Shown: positions 1 to 11,467 of the stretch, one piece after another
How the letters are laid out: every line of letters starts with the position of its first letter
How positions within the stretch are numbered: the stretch's first letter is position 1
Assembly: GCA_950295325.1 (NCBI GenBank)
Contig: OX485808.1
Location: forward strand, 21,102,527 to 21,166,526
DNA length: 64,000 nucleotides
Source: Polytrichum commune
Taxonomy: Eukaryota > Streptophyta > Polytrichopsida > Polytrichales > Polytrichaceae
Direction of reading: 5' to 3'
Notes under the pieces: model-generated
Database searches by the model: none
Told to the model about the DNA's origin: nothing
Seen by the model: only the letters and a program-made list of their open reading frames with translations
Position numbers and translations under genes: made by a program

Positions 1-887
1 GCTCGTGACTTGCTCAAGGTAAAGTGCCCCTCATTCACGCCAACTTTGGAAGTTGATGTTATCTCTCTCTCTCTACTTAGCTTCCTAATTATGTAATCTC
101 CAAATGGTGGATGAAGAGACTCTAGTACCAACCCATTTTCCTATAGGCACGTGGTGATTGAAGGTCAATTGGGTCTTATTAGACTAATATGGCAAATAGA
201 AAAGACAAGGTAAATCAAACGTAGCTATTTACTTCTACTACAAGTAAGGTTCACATTCACGTGATTATTCTTCAAGTTGGCACATGGGTTAGTTGGCACC
301 TGCATGCACAACCTTGAACCCACTTCCTGATTAAAAGTATACGTTGATAATAGCTTTAATGCCATAAAGTATTATTGTGTGTTTCCGCCTTGGCAATGGA
401 GTCTCGCCACGTGCTTGTAAATCTCATCTGTGGTGGATGAAGGGCCTTGGTTCTAAGAAAGTTACGTATAGATTTGTGGTATGATATGCAATTTACTTGG
501 GATTCATTAGACTAATTTTGAGGTCTATCAATTGTTTACAAAGGACAAATATTGGGGTTCAAGTTAGGTACATCAAATATCTCACATACCTAGAGTAGAG
601 GCATCCATAATCGATTAAGAGATTTTGCGTCAAACTTGGAGAAGCATAAGGCATTGCAGAATTTTCCGTGTAGGAAGTTAGAAATCAGGAGGGCTGCAAT
701 TCTATTGATAATCTTATTCCTTTAAATTGAAAGTATTGTGAATTAAGTCAAAAGGTGGCCCAAACACATTACCAATGTTTAGAGTTTGCCGAAACCATTC
801 ATTTTGAGGCGACTTCCTCCTCGCTTTAGCACTCCAAACCGGGGACATGTGTCATGGCACTATCAATTCCCTGGTGATATCACATAA
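1..887. other. Intergenic, no feature seen
   Basis: AT-rich sequence with short open frames only. No protein family, RNA gene or clear repeat structure was recognised. A (CT)n run lies near 64-75. Confidence 0.5.
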
Positions 888-1023
888 CATTATTCAGACA
901 CATAACAATGTTCTCTATGACTGACAATATTCAATGGATTATTCCCCACATTCAAATTGAATGCGGGAATATTCTATATAATACTGGTAGTCGCACAGAA
1001 CATTGTTATGGATCTGAATAATG
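888..1023. repeat. Foldback element (family F1, copy 1)
   Basis: The ends are inverted copies of each other: CATTATTCAGA at the left and TCTGAATAATG (with one change) at the right. Inside them, CATAACAATGTTCT pairs with AGAACATTGTTATG. The arms meet near 960. A second, longer member of the same family lies at 13748-13905. No coding capacity is present, so this is best read as a MITE or foldback element. The flanks ATATCACATAA and ATATGCATAAC are similar, but not clean enough to call a target duplication. Confidence 0.7.
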
Positions 1024-2570
1024 ATATGCATAACCAAAGATGAAAACTTAGTTTCCATGCAGGGTGCTTCACCCATCATTTTCTAGTGGAAATGTAGATT
1101 CCACCTGCAAGTAATATTTACGCTATAAATTATGCACAACACTTTCACCTAGGTATGTTCAACACCAATAATAATACTAATAACCATTTCGTCTTTCCCT
1201 TAGTTACTTCATGCTATCATTCCATAATATGATGCTTGATATATTTTGGTGGAACCCAATGTTCCAAAGACGACGTTGACATCTTAAGTAGATGTTTAGA
1301 AGTTCACAGCAGTTTTGTGTATTTGTCAACATAATTTTGCAAGAATAACTTCAAATATTGGAGAGAGTAATTGAGTTACATGCTCCCATTTTGAGCTCAT
1401 TGTGTTAAAAGTGACCCTATCTAGAGTTCACTCAATATTTTTCCAGTGCATTTTTCCTAATTGATTGAATATCTTAATCTTATTATAGATTTAGGTTTAA
1501 ATACTTGAAGTTAATTCCAACACAAGATTATCTTCAAATAAGTTTTAGATTTGACATCCTTGGATGCAAGGACATACTTATTATATCGATCGTCAATGTT
1601 ATGTATGAATGTACCCTTATTCTTTCCTCGACATACAATAATGTACTAAACAAGGTTTCAAACCCATGTTATGTTCTCACAATTTGAAGTGATTTTAAGA
1701 CTTAGCAAAGCTTGTAGAAAGTTTGTATAATGGTCATATATTGAGTCCCTTTGTGTTTTAAAGGGTAAGGTGGCCAATGTTCCATGTATGGATTTAAAAA
1801 CTTTGGCTAACTTAGGTTTTTGTATGCATGGAGGTTGACCCAATTCTTTTGGAGACTCATTTTGATCAAATCATGGATACGTTGTGGGATATTTGAATTT
1901 TGAAAGATTTTGACAAGAAATAAAATATGTACACCTTTCATTTACTTGATTTAGTGTTTTAAAGTAACATCGTATCATTTTCTAGTTAAAATAATCATGT
2001 ATATTAGGATACCTTCACTCATCAAGACTTGTACATGAGACCGTCCGTTTGATTCAACAATTGAATCTTCTAGAGGTGTGGTTTGATTGAACCAATCAAA
2101 GAGTTGAAGTTGAAGGTACATATAAACCAAAGTTTACTTTCCAAGGTGTCTAATGATAAGGCACGTGAGTCTTACCCATGTCGCCCCTCACTTCCTAACC
2201 CTAAAAGGTCCTCTGGTGCTTTTTGGAAGTGAGATGACTTAAGACGAAAGACTCTTATTGGTCAAATTTTGCTCATGTAAAACAAACCAAGTTACTACGA
2301 AGCACATAAAGATTGCAATGATATGGATGAAATTTAACTTGGTTTCTTAACATGGCATATATAGGGCATACATAGCGCATACATTGAAAAAATGGATTTT
2401 ATTCATATTATAGATACTTATAAATTATTCTTATTGGAATATTATGTAATGAATTTGTATTCCAAGGCTAAAAATTGAAATATGCACCACATAGTTTTCC
2501 CATAGTTTGATGGATTGATATGAGCCCAAAGTTGTGTTCTCATATTGACTTTAGCCTTAGGAGTCATTAG
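1024..2570. other. Intergenic, dispersed repeat fragment only
   Basis: No gene is seen. The segment around 1705-1775 (AAGCTTGTAGAAAGTTTGTA, then a GGTCATATATTGAG-like stretch and AAGGGTAAGGTGGCC) resembles 22975-23042, so it belongs to an uncharacterised dispersed repeat. Confidence 0.4.
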
Positions 2571-4450
2571 AATTTAGTATTTGAGGTTTTCAGTAAAGGA
2601 CAAAAACATAAAAAGAGTGGATTTTTGAGTGGGATTCAATGTTAGGTGTTAGGCATTAGAAGTTAGTATTTGAGCATTGGCAATATAGGGAGTAGTGGTT
2701 ATAGGTTGATAAAATTGATGTGACAATGTTTGTCATTGGGAAGGAGGGAAAGTAATTAGGAGTGGTTAGTTAGTGTTAGTAAGGCCAAGTCGGAATTGTT
2801 TAAAATGCGTTAATGGGTAGAATGGGGTTGGGTGTTGGTTGTTTTGGGCTTTAGCTATGTCTGTTTTAGGAGCCAGGTTGTTAGCACCGTTAGGGATGCC
2901 CTGTTTCCCGGATCGGGGATGGCAAGCGAGGGGTGCTGCTCGGAGAAGGAACTGTGTGGGTCTCCCTCCGAACTCTCTCTGGTTACGGCATGGCGGAGGC
3001 TCTGGCGAGCTGCCCTCGGCTGAGGTGGGGAGTATGAACCAGCTGGGCTGCTGGCAGCTTGGGAAACTGAGAGGGCAGATTGTCTGAAGAGCCTAAGGGG
3101 GTTGCAGCAAGGCTGCGAGTGTCTGACCTGGTAAGGGAACTACCAAGAGTGAGCTGCTAAGCTCATTCAAGTTGGGTGAATTCGGAACAACACTCAGGAA
3201 CGCGTACATCTGAATCGGTGGCCTAGGAAGTCACACTACATGCTTCTTGGCGCAAAGGTATGGATTCAACGAATTCCCACATCTAAGGGACCTGTGCACA
3301 CTCTAGAGCTAGAAGAAAAATGCAATTTGATTTACACTCAAATTATTGGAAGTAGAGCACAGTGGATTGTGGCCACTAGGTGTACTTGATTTGCATCAGG
3401 GTAGATTACTGGAAGAGCTAGACCGCCTGGGTGAAGAGTGAAATTGTAGCCGCATTGCCGAAATTCCGAAACAGGGGAGAGAAGTGTGAATTGCTCAGAG
3501 GAACTGGAATTCTTGCGTGAGTTGGGTGAGCGCCAAGGGGGAATGCACCTGCGGTCGCAAGGAGGGTACGAGGGAATGTTGCAGATCACCGAAGTGGCTA
3601 CCATAGCTGCCGACTTCAGTCCCTCGAGACTGGATCGCTAGCCCGGAAGGGCTGAAGACACCAATTGCAGGCTAACAGTTGGACTGGAGAGAGTCGAGGA
3701 AGGAGGCTTTAGGCAGCTGGTTGACTGGGAAAAGGCTGCTGGTGCAGACCAGCATATGGTTGGGAATCGGCATTTCAGCTCAGAGTGGGAGAATGTGCTT
3801 GAGCCCTGGAGTAAACTAACTCTCCTGGATGCAGCCGAGCTGTTCTAGTGGGGCTTGTGCAAGGATGTTGTGACCGAATTGAGACCATTGTTGACTTCAT
3901 TAGGGTAGAGAGCTAGGCCATTGAGCCACATTGGGTAGTTGAGTTGAATGAATAGGCAGTGGTTGATTAGTGTGATTCAGATGTGGTAACACAATTCTAG
4001 ACATAGCTAGTATTAGAGTTTTAATTGTGGATTTTGATTTCATCAGAAATGTATAAGGAGAATGGCCACAAGGTGTGAGAGTATTTCTAAATATTGACTA
4101 CCTTGTGTCCTTGAATAAAAGTGAGATGTTTTCAATGATAATGTGATTGGAGTATGTAAGGTAGGGCTTGAAGTGTGAGAGTAAGATTAGTTACATATTA
4201 GCCTTATGGCCTACACCTGGACTAGGACGCGCAAGGGTGAGGGTTTAGGGCTGATAATTGACAAAGAAAAAGAAAAATGATTGTATTGAGTGACGGGTAC
4301 AAATACTAGATAGTGCATAGAATTGTGCTTTGTATCCTTTCACTTATATTTTTCTTTATTTTTACTCCTATTTTCACCATATGTCTTGAATTAAAGTTTA
4401 ATGTCACTGTAAGGATGAAGCTATTTTTGTAAGGCCTATTATTGTAATAC
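2570..4450. repeat. Non-coding retroelement-like block A
   Basis: This block is richer in GC than its surroundings and has no long reading frame. It shares short landmarks with the block at 5930-7620: AAAACATAAAAAGAGTG near its left end (2605 and 5937), and GGACTAGGACGC followed by AAGGGT near its right end (4218-4238 and 7470-7490). Both blocks also contain CTGCT/CAGCAG-type segments. The likely explanation is two members of one non-autonomous element family. LTRs, primer-binding site and target duplications were not identified. Confidence 0.4.
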
Positions 4451-5929
4451 TACTTTAAAAATAAAGTCAACAACAACAACAACAACAAAAATATTTTTTC
4501 CATGTCTTCATGGCATGTCCAGGTCTTGGTGACACTTGAGTATTAATCGAACGCCTAACTTACAACCAAGCTCGTAGTCCACCAGAGAGACACGAATGAC
4601 ATGTGTTTATGATGAGATTGACGTATTTTGTGCTCACACACCATTGCAAAATAACGAAAAAGGAGTTTAAGATATAAGAGAATCCTCAATTTGGACTTTT
4701 ATAAAATGTTGCATCTATACTTCGATTCTGAAACTTGAAATGACCGGTTTCGTGATCTGCAATTGTTGTTTGAATGGGACAATACCTTAACTGATCCAAC
4801 AACCACAAATGTCTATGGAGTTTGGAAGTGCCCACATGAGGCAACCCACCTTGATGACACGCTTGGGTTTGGTGGTTCGAGTTGGAGACCCGGAGACCCC
4901 ATTCAAGCTAACTTAGCAAAAGAGAAGTGGAATGGTGGACATGGATGATAACAAATCGGTGGTGGTTTGCTTGCCACATCCACTTTCATTCCCTACTCCA
5001 CAAACCAACACGGACTTTGAAGGCATCCACATTGCATACCAATGTGTCAAACTTTGAATTGGAATCATGCATTTGCCTTGATTCATTGGTTGATGATGGA
5101 ATTGTGAGTCTAGAAGTGGTGGCCAATGCTCTTCACCGGACTCACATTTACTTAACATCGTGCCCCCCCCCCCCCTCGAGTTTTGGAGATTCGTTGTGTG
5201 TCTTTTACTAACCCTTAAAAGCCCGCATGATATATCATGTTCTACAGTCCACCCAATAGTTTAAATGAGTCTCTAACAAAATATGGAAGTCAATTTTGCT
5301 TGATCTATGGGATTGAAACTATACTTAACACAACCTCATACAAATAGAAAGTGAAAATACAATTATATATAACACCGGTAGAGATGTATACTTGATATGT
5401 ATTTAAATATATATAAGCTCAAATTTCTCAAATTTTAAAAAATACAATGTAAATGTATGGTTTGATTGGAAGAATGTTTGATAAGATGAGTTGATTTTAG
5501 GTGGGGGTCATTTTTGACATTAAAACTATACATATATATGTCCATGAATATGTTTTGTAAGATGTCTTGAACTCCGTAAAGGGCATGAAGGAGCTTTAAG
5601 GTTGAAGGTGTGCATGTCTTATGTGGTCACTCTTAATTAGACACCCCTCTAGATGAAGTACTTAACATATTTGAGATAACTTATTCGATCATTTAAAGAG
5701 GAAAAAAATCTTCAAGAAATGAACCTATTATAAATATTTCATCTCAACTTTGTTTATACAATTTGAATGATAATCATTGTGATTCTAGATTGAATTAACG
5801 AATTTGCAAACTGCATGTAACAACTCCTCATCCGATCATTAAGGCCAAATGTGAGCTCAAAATGGTGCCCACATGTGGTGATTAACTCTTCAAAACCAAT
5901 TTTAATTTGACTTTGAGGTGTTATGATGA
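4451..5929. other. Intergenic; poly-C tract
   Basis: No gene was recognised. A run of 13 C residues lies at 5163-5175, and short overlapping open frames on both strands around 4760-5210 look like chance. A (CAA)n stretch is at about 4470-4488. Confidence 0.4.
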
Positions 5930-7620
5930 TTCACAAAACATAAAAAGAGTGAAGTGTGGTGTGGATTTAAGTTTAGGCATTAGAATGTGTTGTGTGGTTA
6001 TTTCAAGGTTTGATTTCAATAGGAGAATGCCTTGATTATGTGAGTAAGGGGTAAGGCGATGCAAGGTGAGCTCCGCGGGTTAAATGCCCACTTTTGGATC
6101 CATCTTGTTAGTTTAGGAAGAAGGAAGCTTGGTGGAAGGGGATTAGTCCCTACTTTAGAGGTGAAGGTTAAGGGATTGTGATTGGAGGTGCTAATCCTCT
6201 CACCCTATCCTCACCTCTCTCTCCCTCTCCCCCTCTCTCCCTCTTTGATACTTAAGGTGTTTTCTCTCTCATTTTCCATTCTCTCCATCAAGCGCTCTCA
6301 AGGGAGCAAGCTCTTAAGAGCTTGAGCCACGTGTGTGGGTTGTTAGTTCTTAGTAAAGTTAATTAGTTAAGCTCTCTCTCTCAAGTCCTTCCAAGTGAGT
6401 GAGCTCTTAGAGCTTAAGATTGCATATAGTGATTAGGTGGTAGTTAGTGAAAGTAGTGTGTTTGATTAGTTCATGACTTAAGAGCAAAAGAAAGAAAAGA
6501 AAAGAAGGATTTAGAAAACCTTTGGTTAGTGGATGAGAGGGGTTGTATTAAGGGTAGCTAGTAGATGGACTACCATATAGTCACTAGGACTGTGAATGTT
6601 AAGCTGCTAGGCAGCAGACTGCTGGACCTTGGAGATTAAGCTGCTAGGCAGCAGACTGCTGGACCTTGGAGATTAAGCTGCTGGCAGCAGACTGCTGGAC
6701 CTTGGGCGATTAAGCTGCTGGCAGCCGACTGCTGGACCTTGGGCGATTAAGCTGCTAGGTAGCAGACTGCTGGACCTTGGGCGATTAAGCTGCTGGCAGC
6801 AGACTGCTGGACCTTGGAGATTAAGCTGCTAGGCAGCAGACTGCTGAACCTTGGGCGATTAAGCTACTAGGCAGCAGACTGCTGAACCTTGGGCGATTAA
6901 GCTGCTAGGCAGCCGACTGCTGGACCTTGGGAGATTAAGCTGCTAGGCAGCCGAGACTGCGTACTAATGGTTAATTAGACAGTTGGCAGGTTTAGCAAGC
7001 TAATACTAAGGTTGTGTGGAGGGAACCACTAAACTATCCATAAGGGTGTTAGACCAATCGTAGACTAGAATAGTTCTTAGACAAGTGTTAAGCTCAATAG
7101 GATAGGTAATGTGTGTGGAAGTCCCATGTGAGTAAATGTAACATTGACTATAGAGTAAAGTGTTTTTCAACACTTGCACACTCTCAAGTCACCATAAATC
7201 ATGTGCATAGTTAATGGAGAATGTGGAGGCTTCTTGCAATAGCAAGAAGAAGGAAGTAAAGATTAAAAGAGTGAGGGGAGTGTCCTTAAGGGCATGCGTG
7301 GATAAGGCTTTGGGGTGGACTCTTGAGAAAGCCAATTCTACCACAAGCCAAGAGGCTAACATCAATAAAGCACAATGAGCGAAACAAAATGTGTTCCTTT
7401 GAATATGAAGATTGCCTTGCACGTGGTTCAAAATTGTAGTAGATACATGTGATGCTCAAAGCCATCACCCGGACTAGGACGCTAAAGGGTGGTGGATTTG
7501 GCCTCACACCAAAATTGTTAGTAGAGTTGAAAGGACCGCAATAAGATCGAATGCATTAGTGTGCAAGATGAATGTAACTATAAGCAATTTTCTTTCCATT
7601 AAGTTAGTAGCATGAAAATA
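5930..7620. repeat. Non-coding retroelement-like block B
   Basis: Related to the block at 2570-4450 through the shared landmarks AAAACATAAAAAGAGTG and GGACTAGGACGC. It has a (CT)n-rich stretch at about 6205-6245 and contains the 37-bp minisatellite at 6601-6960. It has no reading frame with recognisable retroviral-type domains. Boundaries are approximate. Confidence 0.4.
6601..6960. repeat. 37-bp minisatellite, about 9.7 units
   Basis: Nine units of 36-38 bp and a partial tenth follow the pattern AAGCTGCTAGGCAGCAGACT, then GCTGGACCTTGG and GAGATT or GCGATT. Variants include TAGG shortened to GG, CAGCAG to CAGCCG, and GGACC to GAACC. Each unit contains an inverted CTGCTNGGCAGCAG core, so it could form a small hairpin. 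The array ends at an abnormal unit with CCGAGACTGCG. Confidence 0.93.
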
Positions 7621-9860
7621 GTCATTGTTGAATAAGAAGTGTGGTTTTTGCTTCTATGGCTCTTATGTTTGGGATTGGCAAAAGTTGTCTCTAGCATATT
7701 GTGAGCCAAATTTTTGGTCTCTTAGTTCAACTATGAGCAAAGAGGCAGTAAGTAGATGAAGTTCATCCAGCCGGATGAAGATAGTTGAACTATAGACTAG
7801 GGAGCAGTTAGAACCATAGGCGCGGCCTTAGGAGGCCCTAGTAGGTAGTTATGGAAACTATCGTCTTCTCCCCGCCTCCGTAAGAGGGTTGGCGAGGAAG
7901 GACAGGCCAGACATTACTCAGATAGCTTGAGCGCATCGTAGAACTAATAGTCTTGTCTCCCTCAGCACCGCATTCGAGCGAGGTCTATAGTTGAACCATT
8001 TTCTTAGGTTAACACCGCAGTGATTGCGGGTTACCAATTACTGTGGAAGAACATTGTTATTTGAATTGAGATATGTGGAATGGCCGAGTGAAAGGTCAAA
8101 CTATTTTCTGTTTGGATGATTGGAATGTGCGTGTGAAAGTATTGTTGTTCATTGTGTGAGAGCTGGTGAACAAGACAATTGTGTAAGAGGAATTGTGTAA
8201 ACAGTGATTGTGAGAGTAAGATGATGAGAATCGAGAGAGATGAAGTGAAATTAGCGTTGAAGTGAATGTGTGGTGAGAAGATGTGTGTTACTGGAATTGA
8301 GCAAGTAAAGAGGAGATTAGTGTAACTATTGTCTGAGCGTAAGTAATTGAAGTGGATTGAGTGAACGAGCAATGAGAATCAGAGAGTGACAATGTGATTG
8401 GAGGAGCGCAAGAGCAGAGAGCAATGAGTGAGTGGTTGAGTAAGCGAGAATACGAGTAAGAATAGAGGGATTTGATCAAACACAGGAGTTGAGAGAAAAG
8501 AGGGAATAAGAATGAAAACTATTGACAAGTGAAATTGAATATTGTGTGATCAAACTCCGAGCGAAGATTCTGGAACATTGTTGAATAATCTATAACATGA
8601 AATTGAGATTGAAGGATGATTTCTTGAGAGAATCAGTGTCCGTTTCGAGAGTATGATTGTTTGGTGAGATAAAATATTTTGCTAAGAATCTCCTGAGAGA
8701 GGATTTGAGTGGAACTATGATCTTAAAGGGCTGACCAGACGAGAAGGTGGCCAGAGAGTTAAACGACTAGCCAAGTGGGAGAGTGCCGCTTGAGTGCATA
8801 AAACAATATAGTGAAACTATCGTCGATTGAATGTTGTGAGAAGAGTACACCTGAGCGACAGAGAGCGAGTAAGTGGAGCTATCGTCTGGTGAAGTAAAGT
8901 GCGAGTTGTGATCATGACTAAGTGACGGTTCAGGTTACCTTTGAGGGGCAGAAGGCGAGACAGTCGAGCATTAGCCTCAGTGAAGTGTAACTATGGACTA
9001 TAGTTAAGAGTTACTATAGGCTGTAAAGAGCCGTAAGGCCAAGCGTCAGGCCGAGTGAAAACTATTGGCTATTGTTAAGGCCTGAGATAGGCACCGTGAG
9101 GAAGTGTAAGGCCAAAGGCCAGCCCACAGGGAGAAATGACTATCGTTAACCTGTGAGGACCGAGAGAGAGAGAGATTAGATGAATATAGCTCAGCCACAT
9201 GAGATTATAGTTGAATCTTGAGAGTAGGTTGCTAGTGTTATAATTGGGAAGAATGGAATTTAAGAGAGAATCTCTATCAACTGAAGTGATGAGAAATCGC
9301 TTCTGATCAGTTGATTAGAAGAAGGAGCAAGGTCCGTGAGAGGGATTGAATGTAAGCAAAATATAATTAACTTTGGATTATAAAGAAAGCCTAAGCATAA
9401 GTTAATTCAATTCTAATCGGAGTTGTAATCGATAATTAGTCTAGAGGAGAGATCTTTGAGTATGGAATGCGATTTAATCCTTTGAACTATTGTCTTGTGT
9501 GTTACCCTGGTTGTTGTTGTTGCAGGTTGTGCAAGGCGACCAAGATTATAGCTTGACTGACAATGGTTAATTGCATAAGTTGTGAGTAATGATTAAATCC
9601 GGAGATAAGGAATGAACAATTGTTTTGTATTGGAATTAACATTGACCAAGTAATGAAGGAGTTGTTTTGAATTGAGGATGCATTGGCCAATGGTTACCAA
9701 AGACAATTGTGATACTCAAAGACTATTGTTCTCGAAAGACTATTGTTATACAAAATCTCATGACGAGATGGTTACTACTGAGACTGACCCACATACCCCA
9801 CTGAATGAAACACAGTGAGAGGAAACCGAGAGAAAGTGAGTAAAAGACATACTAGTCATG
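7621..9860. other. Purine-rich non-coding stretch
   Basis: Long GAG/GTGAG-rich sequence, especially 8040-8500 and 8700-9180, with repeated phrases such as AACTATCGTC and GACTATAGTT. The open frames on the minus strand at 8031-8479 are low-complexity by-products of this composition. The stretch may continue the element at 5930-7620, but no boundary was found. Confidence 0.35.
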
Positions 9861-10613
9861 TTCTAGAGTGAATATAGCAAACCTTTGGTCTGACTAACGA
9901 ACTATGAAGTGACAAATGCCTGTAATAAACACCAGTTAAGTCTTCCTTGAGAGTCTGTACCCTGGGTTTTGGGTTATTTAAATGAGAGCAAAAACTAACT
10001 ACACATATCAACCTCGAATGAGACTTCCAACATTCCAACATGTATACATCAACATCTAATTTGGTGTGGCATTAAAATCTATATGCAATCATTTTGATTA
10101 GGATTGTCTTTGGAACTTATCATGTAGCCCCAAGTGTTAAGTAATGCTTTAGTTGCCACACAATGATTGGAAGACAATTATTGTGGGTCCACGATGAGTA
10201 GTATGGGTCACACTAAATCAGATGTTTAATGTAGTGGTTTGGGAACCAAGTAAAATTACATGAGCAATGGAAGACAATAATAATAGGAACATAAGATTTG
10301 GGGTTGTAAGTTGTTATTTCCAAGATGCATTTTTTGGTATTTTTAGAGTGTTTCTCAATGTGGTAGTATGCATATTATCATATATAAACATATTTTACCA
10401 TGGACATTATATTCAAAAATAAGATTGATCATACAACAACGTCGACTTTAACAACAACAACAAGAAGAGAAATTCACATTAGTATTGGTGGTTCCATTGA
10501 GACTATGAGTCCAAGGCAATTTTTAAAATAACTTTTAGTTGGCTTTTACCTTACATTTTGTTGTGAAACTAATCAATAAGATATTGACAAATAAAGTGGT
10601 AGCTATACCACAG
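9861..10613. other. Intergenic with a dispersed repeat copy
   Basis: No gene is seen. About 10110-10270 resembles 17300-17440. Both have a tract ending in GATGTTTA(G/A)TGTAGTGGT preceded by a CACTAAAT- or CACATTAAG-type phrase. This suggests another uncharacterised dispersed repeat. Confidence 0.35.
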
Positions 10614-11467
10614 CACGGGGAGGTCACTTAGTGCATTTTAAAAACGACGTGCGGCATAATATAGGGAGGATTAAAATCATTTGACATAAAAATTATAAAA
10701 GAATTCCAAATAATGAAGGGTCCATTAAAAGTACATAAGCCCATTACAAGTAAAATAGATAGGTATAAAATATGGGCCATTCCTTTTTAGTAAAAATAAT
10801 ATAGGGGCTGAAAATAAGGATCTTAAGATGTATGTTTAGTAGAATCAATTTCGTACGCATGCCTCACGAGGGATGGATGAAAAATTACTCATCATTCACC
10901 AAAAAATGGATGAAATTGGAAGCCTAACTCTATGCCCGACTTCTCTTGGTGGTTTTTCTCCCCTTCTCTTTTGAAACTCTTCAACCCGATTGTAGGGCGC
11001 CCGTTTGTGCACAACGTACATTTGAGCCTCACCGTTGTGTTTAGGGTTAGGATTGCTTGTCGTCATCCTCTTCTCCAATCTTGTGTAGAGTTTTTTAGCC
11101 AGGCTGCGTGATCATGTTGTGTTCCATCCTAAGTCTTCTTTTTGTATTTTCACTTTAAGTTTTTGTACTTGGTTTTTGCAATGGTATGTAATTTTTTATA
11201 TTTTTTTGTTGCCATGCTTTTCCCATCACTTTTGCATTGCATACATTCTTAAATTCAGTTTTTTTAATTAAAAGGAATATAGACTACAAAAAATTTCAAT
11301 GACATGGGCATTATAAGTAATGGTAGGGTACAAAAAAATAGGCCATTTTAGAATATTATGTAATTATAGGGAGCTTTTAATTCGTGCCTTGGAGGTAAAT
11401 AGCCCCTAAACAAATACCCCTCCGCCGCACGTGGTACACAAAAATCCTACTGAGTGACCTCCCCGTG
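10614..11467. mobile_element. Non-autonomous TIR DNA transposon, copy A (8-bp TSD)
   Basis: The element starts CACGGGGAGGTCACT and ends AGTGACCTCCCCGTG. The inverted repeats extend imperfectly over about 45 bp to a CACGTGCGGC or CGACGTGCGGC motif. It is bracketed by an exact 8-bp direct repeat, TACCACAG (10606-10613 and 11468-11475). The 854-bp interior has no transposase. An 8-bp duplication fits the hAT superfamily, but the termini do not match its usual consensus well, so the superfamily is left open. Copy B at 47280-48877 has matching ends. Confidence 0.9.

Noticed and set aside
4760-5211. Overlapping open frames on both strands
   Set aside because: Short, mutually overlapping and without family resemblance. 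One runs through a 13-C homopolymer.
6601-6960. CRISPR-like array
   Set aside because: The repeats are contiguous without unique spacers, and the context is eukaryotic. It is a minisatellite.
8031-8479. Open frames of 113 and 63 codons on the minus strand
   Set aside because: Low-complexity Ser/His/Leu/Phe sequence produced by a GAG/GTG-rich plus strand. No domain, splice context or neighbour supports a gene.
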